DNA of 64,000 bases from SKLM01 sp964575455 (GTDB taxonomy: Bacteria; Chloroflexota; Anaerolineae; B4-G1): the NCBI GenBank assembly GCA_964575455.1, contig CAZNRX010000009.1:20784-84783 (forward strand), read 5' to 3'. The stretch's first letter is position 1. Each line of letters opens with the position of its first letter. This document shows positions 39,519 through 48,569 of this stretch, one piece after another. The notes below the pieces were generated by a model. The model saw only the letters and a list, made by a program, of their open reading frames with translations. It was not told where the DNA came from and ran no database searches. The position numbers and the translations under genes are program-made.

Positions 39519-40859
39519 CTACATACCTCTCAGTCTAGGATTGAAGATGCGGTCCAAGGAGAAACCCAGTAGGGAGAAGGCCAGCCCCGTGATCATCAGC
39601 AGGACAGATGGCTCCAGCATCCAGTAGTAGTTGCCCTGATAGAGGGCGCCGTTGAAGCGAGCGTCGTTGATCACCTTGCCCCAGGTAGGAAGGATGGGAT
39701 CGCCCAGCCCCAGCAGGGCGAGCGCCGCTTCCGTAAAGACGAAGCTGGGAACGAGGGTGACCAGATTGGGTAGCAGCGTGGGGATGATGCGCGGGATCAG
39801 ATAGCGGAAGATCAAGCGGGCGTCACTGGCGCCGTAGGCCTGGGCGGCCTCGATGTAGGGTGACTCCTTCACCTGGATGAAGATGGCGCGATAGGTCTTG
39901 ATCCCGCCGCCGAAGATGGATAGCGCAATCAGAACCCCCAGCATCAACCAGATGCTTTTCGAGTAGAACGTCCCAACCATGACGAGAATGGGAAGGGTGG
40001 GCAGGATCAGGTTGACCTCGGTGATGCGCTGGATCACGCCATCAATCCAGCCGCCAAACCAGGTGCCCACGCCGGCGATGATCATGGTGGTGAGGCTGGT
40101 GCCGAGGGCAGCCAGAAGCCCAAAGGCGAGGGCGATGGGCGTTCCCCACAGCAGCGCCACCGACAGGTCGCGCCGACGGTGGTCTGTCCCCGCCAAGCCG
40201 TGCACCTGCCCATAGATGACCAATTCCGCGTCCACGTCGGCGTCGGGCTCGAAGACCTTGGCGTTGACCTGGAGCGTATACGTTCCCTGGACCAGCTGCA
40301 AGGTGTCGGCTGATGGATCGGCTACGAACAGCGCTTGGTGTGCCGGGAGATCGGTGCGCAGTCGGCGCTCCAGCCTGTCGTCCTGGGAGACGCGATACGT
40401 CATCGATGAGGAGTCCAGCGCCATGGAGCCGAGCCGAATCTCCCGCCCGTCCGGCGTCAGCCACGAGAGTGAGAGGTGGGGCTGCTTCTCCTCGTACTCG
40501 GCGTCGAAGAAGATGGAGATCTCCTGGGGGAAGCCGTGATAAGGGTAATCAAAGGTGAATGAAAAGTCGACATCCGTCATGTCCTCCGAGACAACCTCCC
40601 GGGTCTTCTCCACCGCCGGGTCCTTGCTGTCGATAACGACTGTCGCAGGAAGGTCGTTGCGCCTGAATAGATTGATCCAGACGGGGGCGGCGGTCTTGGG
40701 GTTCTTGGCCCAGACGTTCTCGCCGCCACGCCAGAGCCGGACGGCCTCGCTGTAGGGCAGAGCGACCACAGCGTAGACCGACACGCCGATCAGCCCAAGG
40801 ATGATGACCAGCCCAATAATAGCCGTCGGGTACCGCAAAAGCTCACGAAGGGTCTTCAT
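39519..40859 (-). CDS. DppC-type permease with large external domain
   Basis: A 446-residue permease, over 100 residues longer than usual. After the first membrane helix (about 13-33) comes an outside beta-rich domain of about 190 residues (about 35-230), where ordinary DppC proteins have about 60. The transport core follows (GTPIALAFGLLAALGTSLTT onward) with EAA loop EAAQAYGASDARLIFRYLIPR (about 333-353). It overlaps the DppB-type gene by four bases. The outer domain may contact the equally enlarged binding protein. Confidence 0.9.
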   Translation of the reverse strand: MKTLRELLRYPTAIIGLVIILGLIGVSVYAVVALPYSEAVRLWRGGENVWAKNPKTAAPVWINLFRRNDLPATVVIDSKDPAVEKTREVVSEDMTDVDFSFTFDYPYHGFPQEISIFFDAEYEEKQPHLSLSWLTPDGREIRLGSMALDSSSMTYRVSQDDRLERRLRTDLPAHQALFVADPSADTLQLVQGTYTLQVNAKVFEPDADVDAELVIYGQVHGLAGTDHRRRDLSVALLWGTPIALAFGLLAALGTSLTTMIIAGVGTWFGGWIDGVIQRITEVNLILPTLPILVMVGTFYSKSIWLMLGVLIALSIFGGGIKTYRAIFIQVKESPYIEAAQAYGASDARLIFRYLIPRIIPTLLPNLVTLVPSFVFTEAALALLGLGDPILPTWGKVINDARFNGALYQGNYYWMLEPSVLLMITGLAFSLLGFSLDRIFNPRLRGM

Positions 40860-42004
40860 CGTGTTCTGTCCTCTCCACCAATGCGCACCCTGGGATCGAC
40901 CAGGGCGTAAACAACGTCCAATAGAAAGACCGTCACCGCCAGAAGATAAGCAAAGATCACCTGAGACCCCACGATCACGGGGGTGTCGTAGAGGCCGATG
41001 GCCTTAAAGAGGGTGCGACCCAGGCCAGGCCAGTTGAAGACGGTCTCAAGAATCGTAGCGCCCATCCAGACGTAGATCAGAAGAAGCGCGAAGCGGGTGA
41101 TGATGGTAGGCAGGACCGGCCTGAGCACGTAACGCCGCTCGATGTCCCGGTCAGTAAGCCCCTTCGCCTTGGCCATCTCCACGTAGTCCTCGCTGGAGTA
41201 GATCAAGAAGAAGGTGCGGAAGCTGTAGGCCTGGAGGAAGATAGAGCTGACGATAATGGCCGACGCCGGCAGGATCAGGTGCTTGAGTACGCTGAGCGCG
41301 TACATAACCTTCGATTCTGGCGGCGGCGCGACCACCATGCCCCCGAAAGGAAGCAAGCGCAGCGCTGCGGCAAAGATAAGGATCAAGAAAAGGCCGTAGA
41401 ACCAGGCCGGGGCCGAGGAGGTCGGCGCCAGGGCAATGACCACTCTGTCCAAGAGACTGCCGTATTTCCTAGAGAGAAACAGCCCCAAGAAAAGGGAGAC
41501 GAAGAAGAGCGTGATGTTTGCCGCCCCCCACAGCAGCAGCGTGGGCGGAAGCCGCTCCAGGAGGATCAGCCTCACCAGCTTCGACCCGCTGTCGCTGACC
41601 ATATCGGTCGCAAACCCGAGGTCGAGGGTGATGGCGTTCTTGAGGAAACCGAAGCTCCGTACAATGAAGGGCCTGTCCAGCCCAACCCGCTTGACCTCAA
41701 GGGCGACCCGTTGCTCAATCAACTCCTGCTTCTCCTCAGCGGTCTTCTCGCGCATCTCCGGACTCTCGTCGGCGAAGATGGCGATCGACACCTGCTCTTT
41801 GATCGCCCCCTTGCGAATCTCGTCGACGTAGCCGCCCATATTGGCGACCAACACCACCAGGTAGATGCCGACAATGACAGTCAGGAACAGGACCACCAAC
41901 CGGACGCCGGCGTACTTGGCGACCCGAGCGGCCGTGCTGGATCTGGAGCTCGACCTCTCCCGGGGCTTCTCCTTCGCGCCCATCGTCAGTGTTGCATCAC
42001 TCAT
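40856..42004 (-). CDS. DppB-type permease (second importer)
   Basis: A 382-residue permease. A 30-residue cytoplasmic Ser/Arg-rich tail, first helix (about 33-53), an outside loop of about 80 residues, then five helices with the EAA loop EMAKAKGLTDRDIERRYVLRP (about 272-292) and the VDPRVR ending. ATG 42004 was chosen; the longer frame would add 11 unlikely residues. ATGA overlap with the DppC-type gene. Confidence 0.92.
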   Translation of the reverse strand: MSDATLTMGAKEKPRERSSSRSSTAARVAKYAGVRLVVLFLTVIVGIYLVVLVANMGGYVDEIRKGAIKEQVSIAIFADESPEMREKTAEEKQELIEQRVALEVKRVGLDRPFIVRSFGFLKNAITLDLGFATDMVSDSGSKLVRLILLERLPPTLLLWGAANITLFFVSLFLGLFLSRKYGSLLDRVVIALAPTSSAPAWFYGLFLILIFAAALRLLPFGGMVVAPPPESKVMYALSVLKHLILPASAIIVSSIFLQAYSFRTFFLIYSSEDYVEMAKAKGLTDRDIERRYVLRPVLPTIITRFALLLIYVWMGATILETVFNWPGLGRTLFKAIGLYDTPVIVGSQVIFAYLLAVTVFLLDVVYALVDPRVRIGGEDRTR

Positions 42005-42036
42005 GATACCTACTCGCTTTCTATTACTTGGCACCA

Positions 42037-42136
42037 CGGAGGGGCGAGTGCGGCTTCGCCCCTCCGGACTTCATACATCATGGTCCGACAAGCTCTTAGC
42101 GATCTCGGAGAGATATAGACCATCTCTCCGAGATCG
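42037..42136 (-). other. Two strong hairpins between binding-protein and permease genes
   Basis: First: an 11-bp stem, CGGAGGGGCGA with its complement (42037-42047 and 42056-42066). Second: a 15-bp stem, CGATCTCGGAGAGAT with its complement (42100-42114 and 42122-42136), starting 11 bases after the binding-protein stop. Neither has a T tract. The placement equals that of the 31007-31038 hairpin in the other importer. Confidence 0.65.
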
Positions 42137-42147
42137 TTGGCTAACGT

Positions 42148-44769
42148 CTACTGCGTCACGAACTGGATGGTCTCGCGCACCGGGACGAGGGCGCGCTCGG
42201 AGACCATAATGGCAGCCAGCTCGTTCGAGCCAGCCTCCAGCTCGCCGGTCATGTCCGCGGTGAGGGTGACCTGCCAGTAGCCATCCTCAACGGCCTCGGC
42301 GTCACCGGTGAAGGCCAGCGCTCCGGTGGCGTCGAAGACCAGGAACCTGGCCTGGCCCATGTCGTCGACGGGATAGGGGACGTCCTCGGCCAGGTCGACG
42401 AAGACGTCGAAGACCGCCTCCTCGCCGATGGCCACCTCACCCGGGCCGTCCATGACCACCTGCGGAACCGGCGCACCGCCCGTGAAGCGGGCCCACCGGG
42501 CTGCCGAGTCCGCGTAGTTCGGGTTCCGCTGCAGGATCAGCGTGCCCTCGACGGGGAACGCCTTCTGCAAGAAGAGCGGGCCGGTGGCCACCCAGAAGTG
42601 GTTGTAGCGACGGTGCCACTCCTGCAGGTTTGCGTACCGGGCCTCGGCCTCCTCGGCCGTGATGTAGTCGCCCAGCGTCGACTCGTAGGGGATGATCCCC
42701 TCTTCCTGAGCCGTGTCGAGGTTCGACTTCAAGATCTCCAGGGTGGGCCCAGAGATGTAGCTCATCCACTCAACCTCGAGCGAATCGGCCTTGTCGCTGG
42801 AGAAGGCCGCCTCGCCGTTCGCCTCCGCCATCCAGCCCAGGAGGACCGTGTGCCACGGAGCCTCAGCGCCGTTGCCGTAAGACGAAGGGTGAGCCGCCCT
42901 GAAGTTGCTGACGTTGTTCTCCAGGTCGAGCGAGTAGGCGTCGGTGTAGTACTCGATGACGAAGGGATCCTCGGAGACGATGTGCCAGCCCCTGAAGGCC
43001 TGCATGAACGAGTTGAACGAGGGCACCGAGGCCTCGTCAAAGATCGGGCTCGCCTCCTTCGCCCGGTCGAACTGCATGATCATGAACATGACGAAGTCTC
43101 CGATGGTGAAGGGGCTGCCGTCGTGCCACTTCACGGTGTCGAAGAAGTCATCCTCGTAGTGCATGACCACCTTGCTCTTCACAGTCTGCGTCTCGGTGTA
43201 CTTCTCGCCGGCGGTGATCCAGACCTGGTTCTCGGCGTCCCAATCAGCCCAGGCTTCGTCCGGAACCGTGATCTCGTCCACGAACTCCAGGCTCGCCCAG
43301 TCGAGGTTCTGCGCCACCGGGAGGCCCTCCAGAATCTGGACCTCGGCCGAGGCGAGACCCATCGGCAGCATCACGCCAGTGAAGGGGTCGGGGATGACGG
43401 CCATGCGCTGCGTACCGCGGATGGGCATCATATCGTAGACCCAGTTGGTGCCCGCGATGGGGTTCCAGGGCTCGGTCATGATGCTGGGCATGGCGATGTT
43501 CATCGCGCCACCGACGTCGTCCGCGAAGCGGATGGTGTGGCCCCACATCCACGAGCCGTAGATGGAGCCCGAGAGGTCGCTGGCAACCTGAACGTCCGCC
43601 GCGTGCGGCGCGATGCCGACGTCATCCTTCAGCCAGATGCGCACCGAGTCCTTCAGACACATGTCGAGCGCCTGTGCCATCATGTCAGCGCGCTCATCCA
43701 TGGTGTCGAAGTTGTTGTTGGCCAGGTCCTGGGACAGCTCATAGAACTCATCCGTCGGCGTGTACGCCTGCCACAAGGGGAAGGGCAGGCCATCCTGGGT
43801 GTAGAAGAACGAGAAGTTGCCACCGGCGTCACGGCTGATGGCGGTGGACACCCAGCCGCCGGTGTAGAAATGGAAGCAGCCGCCCATCGGATCCGACGAG
43901 ATCCAGCAGGGGGACGCCTCTGCGGACGTCTTGTAGTCGCGCGTGACGGTGAAGCCGATGTCCTCCAGCAGGTTGGAGACGTAGTCGCCGATCTCGAGCC
44001 GCTCGTCCTCGGTGCGGATGAGGGCGATGAGCTCGACCGGCTCGCCGTTGTACTGCCAGACGCCGTCGACCATCTCGGCGCCAAGGTTCTCCATCTCCTC
44101 GGTGATGACTTCCTCCGCCATCTCGGGGTTGTGGGCGTACTTCAGCTCAATGGCCGCGATCTCGGCAGCCAGGAGCGCCGAGTCCTTGGAGGCGAAGTTG
44201 ATGGGGACGAAGCGCGACCGGGCCAGCCCGCCGCTGATCTCCTCGGCGATGTAGGTGCGGTCGATCAGCCAGTTCATGGCCTCGCGAATTCTCGGCACGG
44301 CGAAGGGGTTGAGACTGCCGTCCTCAAGCTCCGGTCCGGCCGGGTTCAACGTGATCTCATTGTAGTTGCCGTAGGCTTTCTGCGATTCCAGCGTCTCCGA
44401 ACCGATAATCCTCTGGGCGATGGCCGGCTCGGCGATGTTGTAGGCGTAGACGTCAAGATCGCCGGCCTCGAGCCGGGTGACCGCAGAGTCCGAAGAGGGC
44501 TCCTCGGACATAATCACGGTGTCCACCCAGGCGCCCGTGCGCGTCACCGGTTCCGGTGTGGCCGTGACCACGACCTCGACCTCGACCTCTTTCTCGACCT
44601 CCTTCTCGACCTCCTTCTCGACCACCTGGGTGACCTCGACCTCCTCCTTCTCCGTGACGACCTTGGTCACCTCGACGGTCTTTACCACCTCCTGCGGTTG
44701 GCAGGCCGTGATCACGAAAGCCGCGACCACAACCAGGCTGAGCAGGGCAAACCACTTCTTGCTGTACAT
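42148..44769 (-). CDS. Large family-5 solute-binding lipoprotein with C-terminal Ig-like domain
   Basis: An 873-residue extracytoplasmic binding protein, about 300 residues longer than typical. Signal peptide with lipobox VITAC (Cys23), a charged Val/Glu/Lys spacer (about 27-70), a split binding body (family block AMNWLIDRTYIAEEI near 165-179; SPFTIGDFVMFMIMQFDRAK near 547-566), and a C-terminal beta-rich domain (about 765-873, starting near PQVVMDGPGEVAIGEEAVFD) like a bacterial Ig/CARDB fold. GGGAGGAG five bases before ATG. It heads the A-B-C-D-F importer operon. Confidence 0.92.
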   Translation of the reverse strand: MYSKKWFALLSLVVVAAFVITACQPQEVVKTVEVTKVVTEKEEVEVTQVVEKEVEKEVEKEVEVEVVVTATPEPVTRTGAWVDTVIMSEEPSSDSAVTRLEAGDLDVYAYNIAEPAIAQRIIGSETLESQKAYGNYNEITLNPAGPELEDGSLNPFAVPRIREAMNWLIDRTYIAEEISGGLARSRFVPINFASKDSALLAAEIAAIELKYAHNPEMAEEVITEEMENLGAEMVDGVWQYNGEPVELIALIRTEDERLEIGDYVSNLLEDIGFTVTRDYKTSAEASPCWISSDPMGGCFHFYTGGWVSTAISRDAGGNFSFFYTQDGLPFPLWQAYTPTDEFYELSQDLANNNFDTMDERADMMAQALDMCLKDSVRIWLKDDVGIAPHAADVQVASDLSGSIYGSWMWGHTIRFADDVGGAMNIAMPSIMTEPWNPIAGTNWVYDMMPIRGTQRMAVIPDPFTGVMLPMGLASAEVQILEGLPVAQNLDWASLEFVDEITVPDEAWADWDAENQVWITAGEKYTETQTVKSKVVMHYEDDFFDTVKWHDGSPFTIGDFVMFMIMQFDRAKEASPIFDEASVPSFNSFMQAFRGWHIVSEDPFVIEYYTDAYSLDLENNVSNFRAAHPSSYGNGAEAPWHTVLLGWMAEANGEAAFSSDKADSLEVEWMSYISGPTLEILKSNLDTAQEEGIIPYESTLGDYITAEEAEARYANLQEWHRRYNHFWVATGPLFLQKAFPVEGTLILQRNPNYADSAARWARFTGGAPVPQVVMDGPGEVAIGEEAVFDVFVDLAEDVPYPVDDMGQARFLVFDATGALAFTGDAEAVEDGYWQVTLTADMTGELEAGSNELAAIMVSERALVPVRETIQFVTQ

Positions 44770-44954
44770 TTGTTCTCCTCCCTAAATGTGAAGCTTAAGA
44801 AAACGTAGCATCGAACTCCCCTGGGATTACCTGTGGTTTCTCTCCTGGCGCCACCCCCTTTCGTAGGATCGAACCTGGTTTGTGGTATGGGAAGGTCCGG
44901 CAAGATGCAACGATAGGTACAGGACCCGACCCATAAGTGTTAAGCGGCCTCAAT

Positions 44955-44983
44955 ATTATACTCGAACCCAAAAAAGGGCGCAA
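44955..44983 (-). promoter_or_regulatory. Promoter for the second importer operon
   Basis: TTGCGC (44978-44983) and TATAAT (44955-44960) on the minus strand, 17-base spacer. Predicted leader about 180 nt. Beyond this, the 330-bp gap 44770-45099 shows no gene I can support. Confidence 0.7.
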
Positions 44984-45099
44984 ATTGAATCACACACGCT
45001 CGCGGAGCCAGCTCTGTGACGCGGCTCCTCGGCCTCCCGCCCGAGCAATCGACAGAGTGCCACGTTGCATGCAGTATACTTCACCACGTTCTGGTTGGT

Positions 45100-45921
45100 T
45101 CAATCGCGTTCGGCAACCACCTCGTCCTCCCCCAACCGCGCCAGAGCTTCCCGATCCTGGGGGGTCAAGTCGGCCTCCGCCAGGAGGTCAGGGCGACGCT
45201 CTAAGGTGCGGCGCAGCGCCTGCTCACGACGCCAGCGCGCCACGGCGGCGTGATCGCCGGAGAGCAGAACCTCGGGCACCTCCCAGCCGCGGAAGACGCG
45301 CGGGCGGGTGTAGTGCGGGCCCTCCAACACGCCGCGCGCGTGGGAATCCTTCACAGCCGCCGTCGGGTCGCCCAGAACGCCAGGCAGCAGACGCGTCACA
45401 GCGTCGATGATCACCATGGCCGCCAGCTCACCGCCGGTGAGCACGTAGTCGCCGATGGAGAGCTCATCCGTCGCCAGGTGCTGGCGCACGCGCTCATCCA
45501 CTCCCTCATACCGCCCACAGATCAGGGCGATACGCGGGTGGGCCGAGAGCTCCTGGGCAATCTCTTGAGAGAACAGTCGACCCTGAGGCGTCAGCAGGAT
45601 CACCGGCACATCGCCATCGCTGATCTCAGACGGCCCAAGGGCCGCTTCCACGGCGTTGAAGATCGGCTCTACCTTCATCACCATCCCACCCCCGCCGCCA
45701 TAGGGCGGTTCATCGGTGACGTGGTGCTTGTCGGTGGCGTGCCGACGGATGTCGTGCAGCCGCACCGAGAGCGCGTCATCCTCCTGAGCCCGCTTGAGGA
45801 TGCTCTCATCCAGGGGACTGTGGAACATCTCCGGGAACAGGGTGAAGACGTCGAAGGAGATCGAGGTAACGTGCAACTCGGACCGCCCGGCGCCCACCGG
45901 GCGAGAGGATGATAGCCCCAT
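45100..45921 (-). CDS. trmD: tRNA (guanine-N1)-methyltransferase
   Basis: TrmD methylates G37 of tRNAs that read CNN codons and prevents frameshifting. The 273-residue knotted SPOUT enzyme shows FDVFTLFPEMF, PYGGGGGMVMK, LICGRYEGVDERV and IGDYVLTGGELAAMVIIDAV, the S-adenosylmethionine knot. The first 18 residues are extra. ATG 45921 overlaps the dipeptidase stop by one base (TGATG). It is not in the usual rpsP-rimM-trmD-rplS setting. Confidence 0.96.
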   Translation of the reverse strand: MGLSSSRPVGAGRSELHVTSISFDVFTLFPEMFHSPLDESILKRAQEDDALSVRLHDIRRHATDKHHVTDEPPYGGGGGMVMKVEPIFNAVEAALGPSEISDGDVPVILLTPQGRLFSQEIAQELSAHPRIALICGRYEGVDERVRQHLATDELSIGDYVLTGGELAAMVIIDAVTRLLPGVLGDPTAAVKDSHARGVLEGPHYTRPRVFRGWEVPEVLLSGDHAAVARWRREQALRRTLERRPDLLAEADLTPQDREALARLGEDEVVAERD

Positions 45922-46973
45922 CAGCTTGGCAGGGCGCCCTCAAGAACGCGCAGCCAGTTGCCGCCCAGGATCGCCTCGACGTGCTCCTCATCGTAGCCAG
46001 CTTCGGCGAGCGCCGGCCCAATGCGCTGCAGGTCGGCCACGGTGTCCAACGCCGGCGGCGTGTCATCGGCGCCAAAGCCCCCGTCGAAGTCCGAGCCCAA
46101 GCCCACGTGAGCAGCATCGCCGACCACCTGGCAGACGTGATCGACAGCCGCGACCACGTCATCCAGCGTGACCTGGCTCGTCTTCCAATCGAGGCGCAGG
46201 AAGTAGTTGGCGGGGACGATGCCAACGACGCCATCGCGGCCGGCCAGGCGTCGAATCATCTCGTCGGAAAGCTGACGCGCGCCCGGGACGAGGGCGCGAG
46301 GGTTGGCGTGGGTGGCCACGACCGGCCCCTCGAAGCGTCCCACCGCCTCGAAGAACGACGCCTCCGCCAGGTGACTGACGTCCAGCATCATACCCAGCTC
46401 CGCCATGACCTCCAGCAGCTCGCGCCCCAGGTCGGTCAGCGGTCCCTGCGCCGCATCGCCACCGGCGTACCGCGTCCCAGCCTTCCAGGAGAGCCCGACC
46501 AGACGGACGCCGCGCTCGAACCACAGCTCGGCCTCGGCGGGCTCACGAATCGGATCGGCGCCCTCCATCAGGGGGACCATCCCCACTGTGGGCGACCCAC
46601 CCTTCCACGATTCGAGCACCCCCTCGAGATCTCCCTGACTGCCGACCAGCGCTATCTGCTCCTCTTGATCCGCCAGACGGCGATAGTACTCGAGTTGCTT
46701 CTGACCAAGAGCGTGAGCCTCCTCGGCGTTGCCGTAGGTCTGAGGCCCCCGCCTCCTTCCCCGCCGCTCGGGCGCGACGTAGATGGTAGCGAACACCAGA
46801 GCCACGCGCCCCTCCAGCCACTCCGGCAGGCCCACCATACAGACCCCGTTGCGTCCAGGAACGTCGGACTCCCGCTCCAGACGGCGGGTCTCAAGGGCAC
46901 TGCGCCGGACGTCGCGACCGAGAGCCAGCGCGTTCCAGGCAATGTCTTCATGAGCGTCAACAATGAGGGTCAT
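45921..46973 (-). CDS. Membrane-dipeptidase family (M19) peptidase
   Basis: A 350-residue zinc dipeptidase of the M19 family. Metal-binding motifs: IVDAHEDIAWN (His-x-Asp), the bridging Glu in PLMEGADPI, and His residues in DVSHLAE and VVATHANPRAL, then GLGSDFDGG. ATG 46973 follows AGGAG at a good distance; the longer upstream frame runs across the divergent ssnA promoter and is not real. No signal peptide. It probably cleaves cytoplasmic dipeptides. Confidence 0.93.
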   Translation of the reverse strand: MTLIVDAHEDIAWNALALGRDVRRSALETRRLERESDVPGRNGVCMVGLPEWLEGRVALVFATIYVAPERRGRRRGPQTYGNAEEAHALGQKQLEYYRRLADQEEQIALVGSQGDLEGVLESWKGGSPTVGMVPLMEGADPIREPAEAELWFERGVRLVGLSWKAGTRYAGGDAAQGPLTDLGRELLEVMAELGMMLDVSHLAEASFFEAVGRFEGPVVATHANPRALVPGARQLSDEMIRRLAGRDGVVGIVPANYFLRLDWKTSQVTLDDVVAAVDHVCQVVGDAAHVGLGSDFDGGFGADDTPPALDTVADLQRIGPALAEAGYDEEHVEAILGGNWLRVLEGALPS

Positions 46974-46993
46974 AAGGAACTCCTTTCGCCGGA

Positions 46994-47021
46994 AGTGTAC
47001 CATAAGCAAGCAGTTTGACAA
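46994..47021 (-). promoter_or_regulatory. Promoter for dipeptidase-trmD
   Basis: TTGTCA (47016-47021) and TACACT (46994-46999) on the minus strand, 16-base spacer, with TATGG before the -10. It shares its -35 region with the divergent ssnA promoter. Confidence 0.6.
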
Positions 47022-47043
47022 CTGCGTGCGAGAGGCGTATACT
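47015..47043 (+). promoter_or_regulatory. Promoter for ssnA
   Basis: TTGACA (47015-47020) and TATACT (47038-47043), 17-base spacer: near consensus. AAAGGAG precedes the ATG at 47080. Its -35 overlaps that of the divergent dipeptidase promoter. Confidence 0.8.
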
Positions 47044-47079
47044 GGGAGAGCCATAGCGAAGTAGGAAAGGAGAAACCCT

Positions 47080-48420
47080 ATGCTTATCACACACGCTTGG
47101 GTGGCCACGCTTGGCAGTGAGCCGCGGGTGATCGAGGACGGTGCGCTCGCTCTCGAGGGGAGGCGCATCACGGCGCTGGGCACGACCGCGGAGCTGACGA
47201 TGCGCTTTCCAGACCTGGAACGGTGGGATGCCGGGGGACAACTGGTGCTCCCCGCCTCGATCTGCGCGCACACGCACTTCTACGGGGCCTTCTCCCGCGG
47301 CATGGGAATCCCTGGCCAGCCCCCTGAGACCTTCCCCCAGATTCTCGAACGGCTCTGGTGGCGGCTGGATAAGGCGCTCACCCTGGAGGACGTACGGTAC
47401 TCGGCCCTGGTCTGCCTGGTCGACGCCATTCGCCACGGCACGACCACGCTCATCGACCATCACGCCAGCCCCAACGCCATCGACGGCAGCCTCGACCTGA
47501 TCGCCGCGGCCGTGCAGGAGGCCGGGCTGCGCGCCAGCCTGTGCTACGAGGTCACGGACCGGGACGGGGAGGAGCGGACCCGCGCCGGCATCAGGGAGAA
47601 CGTGCGATTCGCGAAACGCCTGGGCGAGACTCCGCCCGGCGGAGATCCGCAGTTGGCCGCCTCCTTCGGCCTTCACGCCTCGCTCACCCTCTCCGATGAG
47701 ACGCTGGCGGACTGCGTGGCGGCCGCGGATGAGCTGGGGCTGGGCTTCCACGTCCACGCAGCCGAGGGCATCTCCGATCAGAAGGACGCCCTCCGGAAGA
47801 GCGGGAAGCGCGTCATCCACCGGCTGGGTGACGCGGGCATCCTTGGGCCGCGGACCATCACCGTTCACTGCGTCCACGTCGACGAGAGCGAGATCGAACG
47901 GCTGGCGGACACGGAGACGTGGGTCACCCACCAGCCCCGCTCGAACATGAACAACGCCGTGGGCGTGGCGCCGGTGGAGGCGATGGTAGATGCAGGGGTC
48001 AGCGTGGGCCTGGGCAACGACGGGTTCTCCAACCAGATGTTCGCCGAGATGAAGACCGCCTATTTCGTGCACAAGCTGGACCAGCGCGATCCTCAGGCCA
48101 TGCCCGGCAACCTGGCCATGGACCTAGCCTACGCCAACAACGCCCGCCTGGCCCGCGTCTTCTGGCCCGAGCAGCGCCTGGGGGAGCTGAGTGAGGGCGC
48201 CATGGCCGACCTGGTCTTCGTCGACTACCACCCCACAACGCCGCTCTCCGCGGACAATCTGCCATGGCACATCCTGTTCGGCGTTGAGGCCTCCATGATC
48301 ACCAGCACCGTGTGCGCGGGGCAGGTGTTGATGCGCGATCGAGAGCTCTTGACGCTGGACGAAGAGGCCATCACCGCCCGATCCCGAGAGCTGGCGGCCG
48401 ACGTCTGGAACCGGATTTAG
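47080..48420 (+). CDS. ssnA: SsnA-type aminohydrolase
   Basis: A 446-residue metal-dependent amidohydrolase (cytosine-deaminase/chlorohydrolase superfamily) closest by eye to putative aminohydrolase SsnA. Metal motif AHTHFYGAFSRGMGIPG (about 64-80), GLHASLTLSDE, HVHAAEG, VHCVHVDESE and GLGNDGFSN carry the His and Asp ligands. Substrate is not established for SsnA; purine-type compounds are suspected from its usual neighbours elsewhere. Stand-alone transcript with its own promoter. Confidence 0.88.
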   Translation: MLITHAWVATLGSEPRVIEDGALALEGRRITALGTTAELTMRFPDLERWDAGGQLVLPASICAHTHFYGAFSRGMGIPGQPPETFPQILERLWWRLDKALTLEDVRYSALVCLVDAIRHGTTTLIDHHASPNAIDGSLDLIAAAVQEAGLRASLCYEVTDRDGEERTRAGIRENVRFAKRLGETPPGGDPQLAASFGLHASLTLSDETLADCVAAADELGLGFHVHAAEGISDQKDALRKSGKRVIHRLGDAGILGPRTITVHCVHVDESEIERLADTETWVTHQPRSNMNNAVGVAPVEAMVDAGVSVGLGNDGFSNQMFAEMKTAYFVHKLDQRDPQAMPGNLAMDLAYANNARLARVFWPEQRLGELSEGAMADLVFVDYHPTTPLSADNLPWHILFGVEASMITSTVCAGQVLMRDRELLTLDEEAITARSRELAADVWNRI

Positions 48421-48457
48421 GGGGCAAGCCTCGGCTGGCCCCTCTCAGCAATCCGGG

Positions 48458-48463
48458 TATAAT
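48458..48463 (+). promoter_or_regulatory. -10 box upstream of CBS-ACT gene
   Basis: A perfect TATAAT, preceded by GGG, with a poor -35. It is followed by an AACTGTTC/GAACAGTT inverted repeat (48509-48540) in the roughly 100-nt leader, a possible operator or RNA hairpin. Confidence 0.5.
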
Positions 48464-48569
48464 ATTGTAGATTGATCTCTTGATTATCGGATTCGATCTC
48501 AATTCCTTAACTGTTCAACTGGTACTCCTGACGAACAGTTACCCAATCACTATACCAAGGAGGTTGACT

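Noticed and set aside
42598..44808. 736-codon plus-strand reading frame opposite the large binding protein
   Set aside because: Antisense shadow: its Leu/Asp/Val-rich repeats mirror the Glu/Lys/Val codons of the spacer.
44795..44983. 62-codon reading frame upstream of the large binding protein
   Set aside because: It begins before the predicted transcription start and covers the promoter; the internal GTG has its Shine-Dalgarno overlapping the start codon.
46974..47273. 100-residue N-terminal extension of the dipeptidase
   Set aside because: It crosses the divergent ssnA promoter and start, and the good ribosome site and M19 motif begin at 46973.
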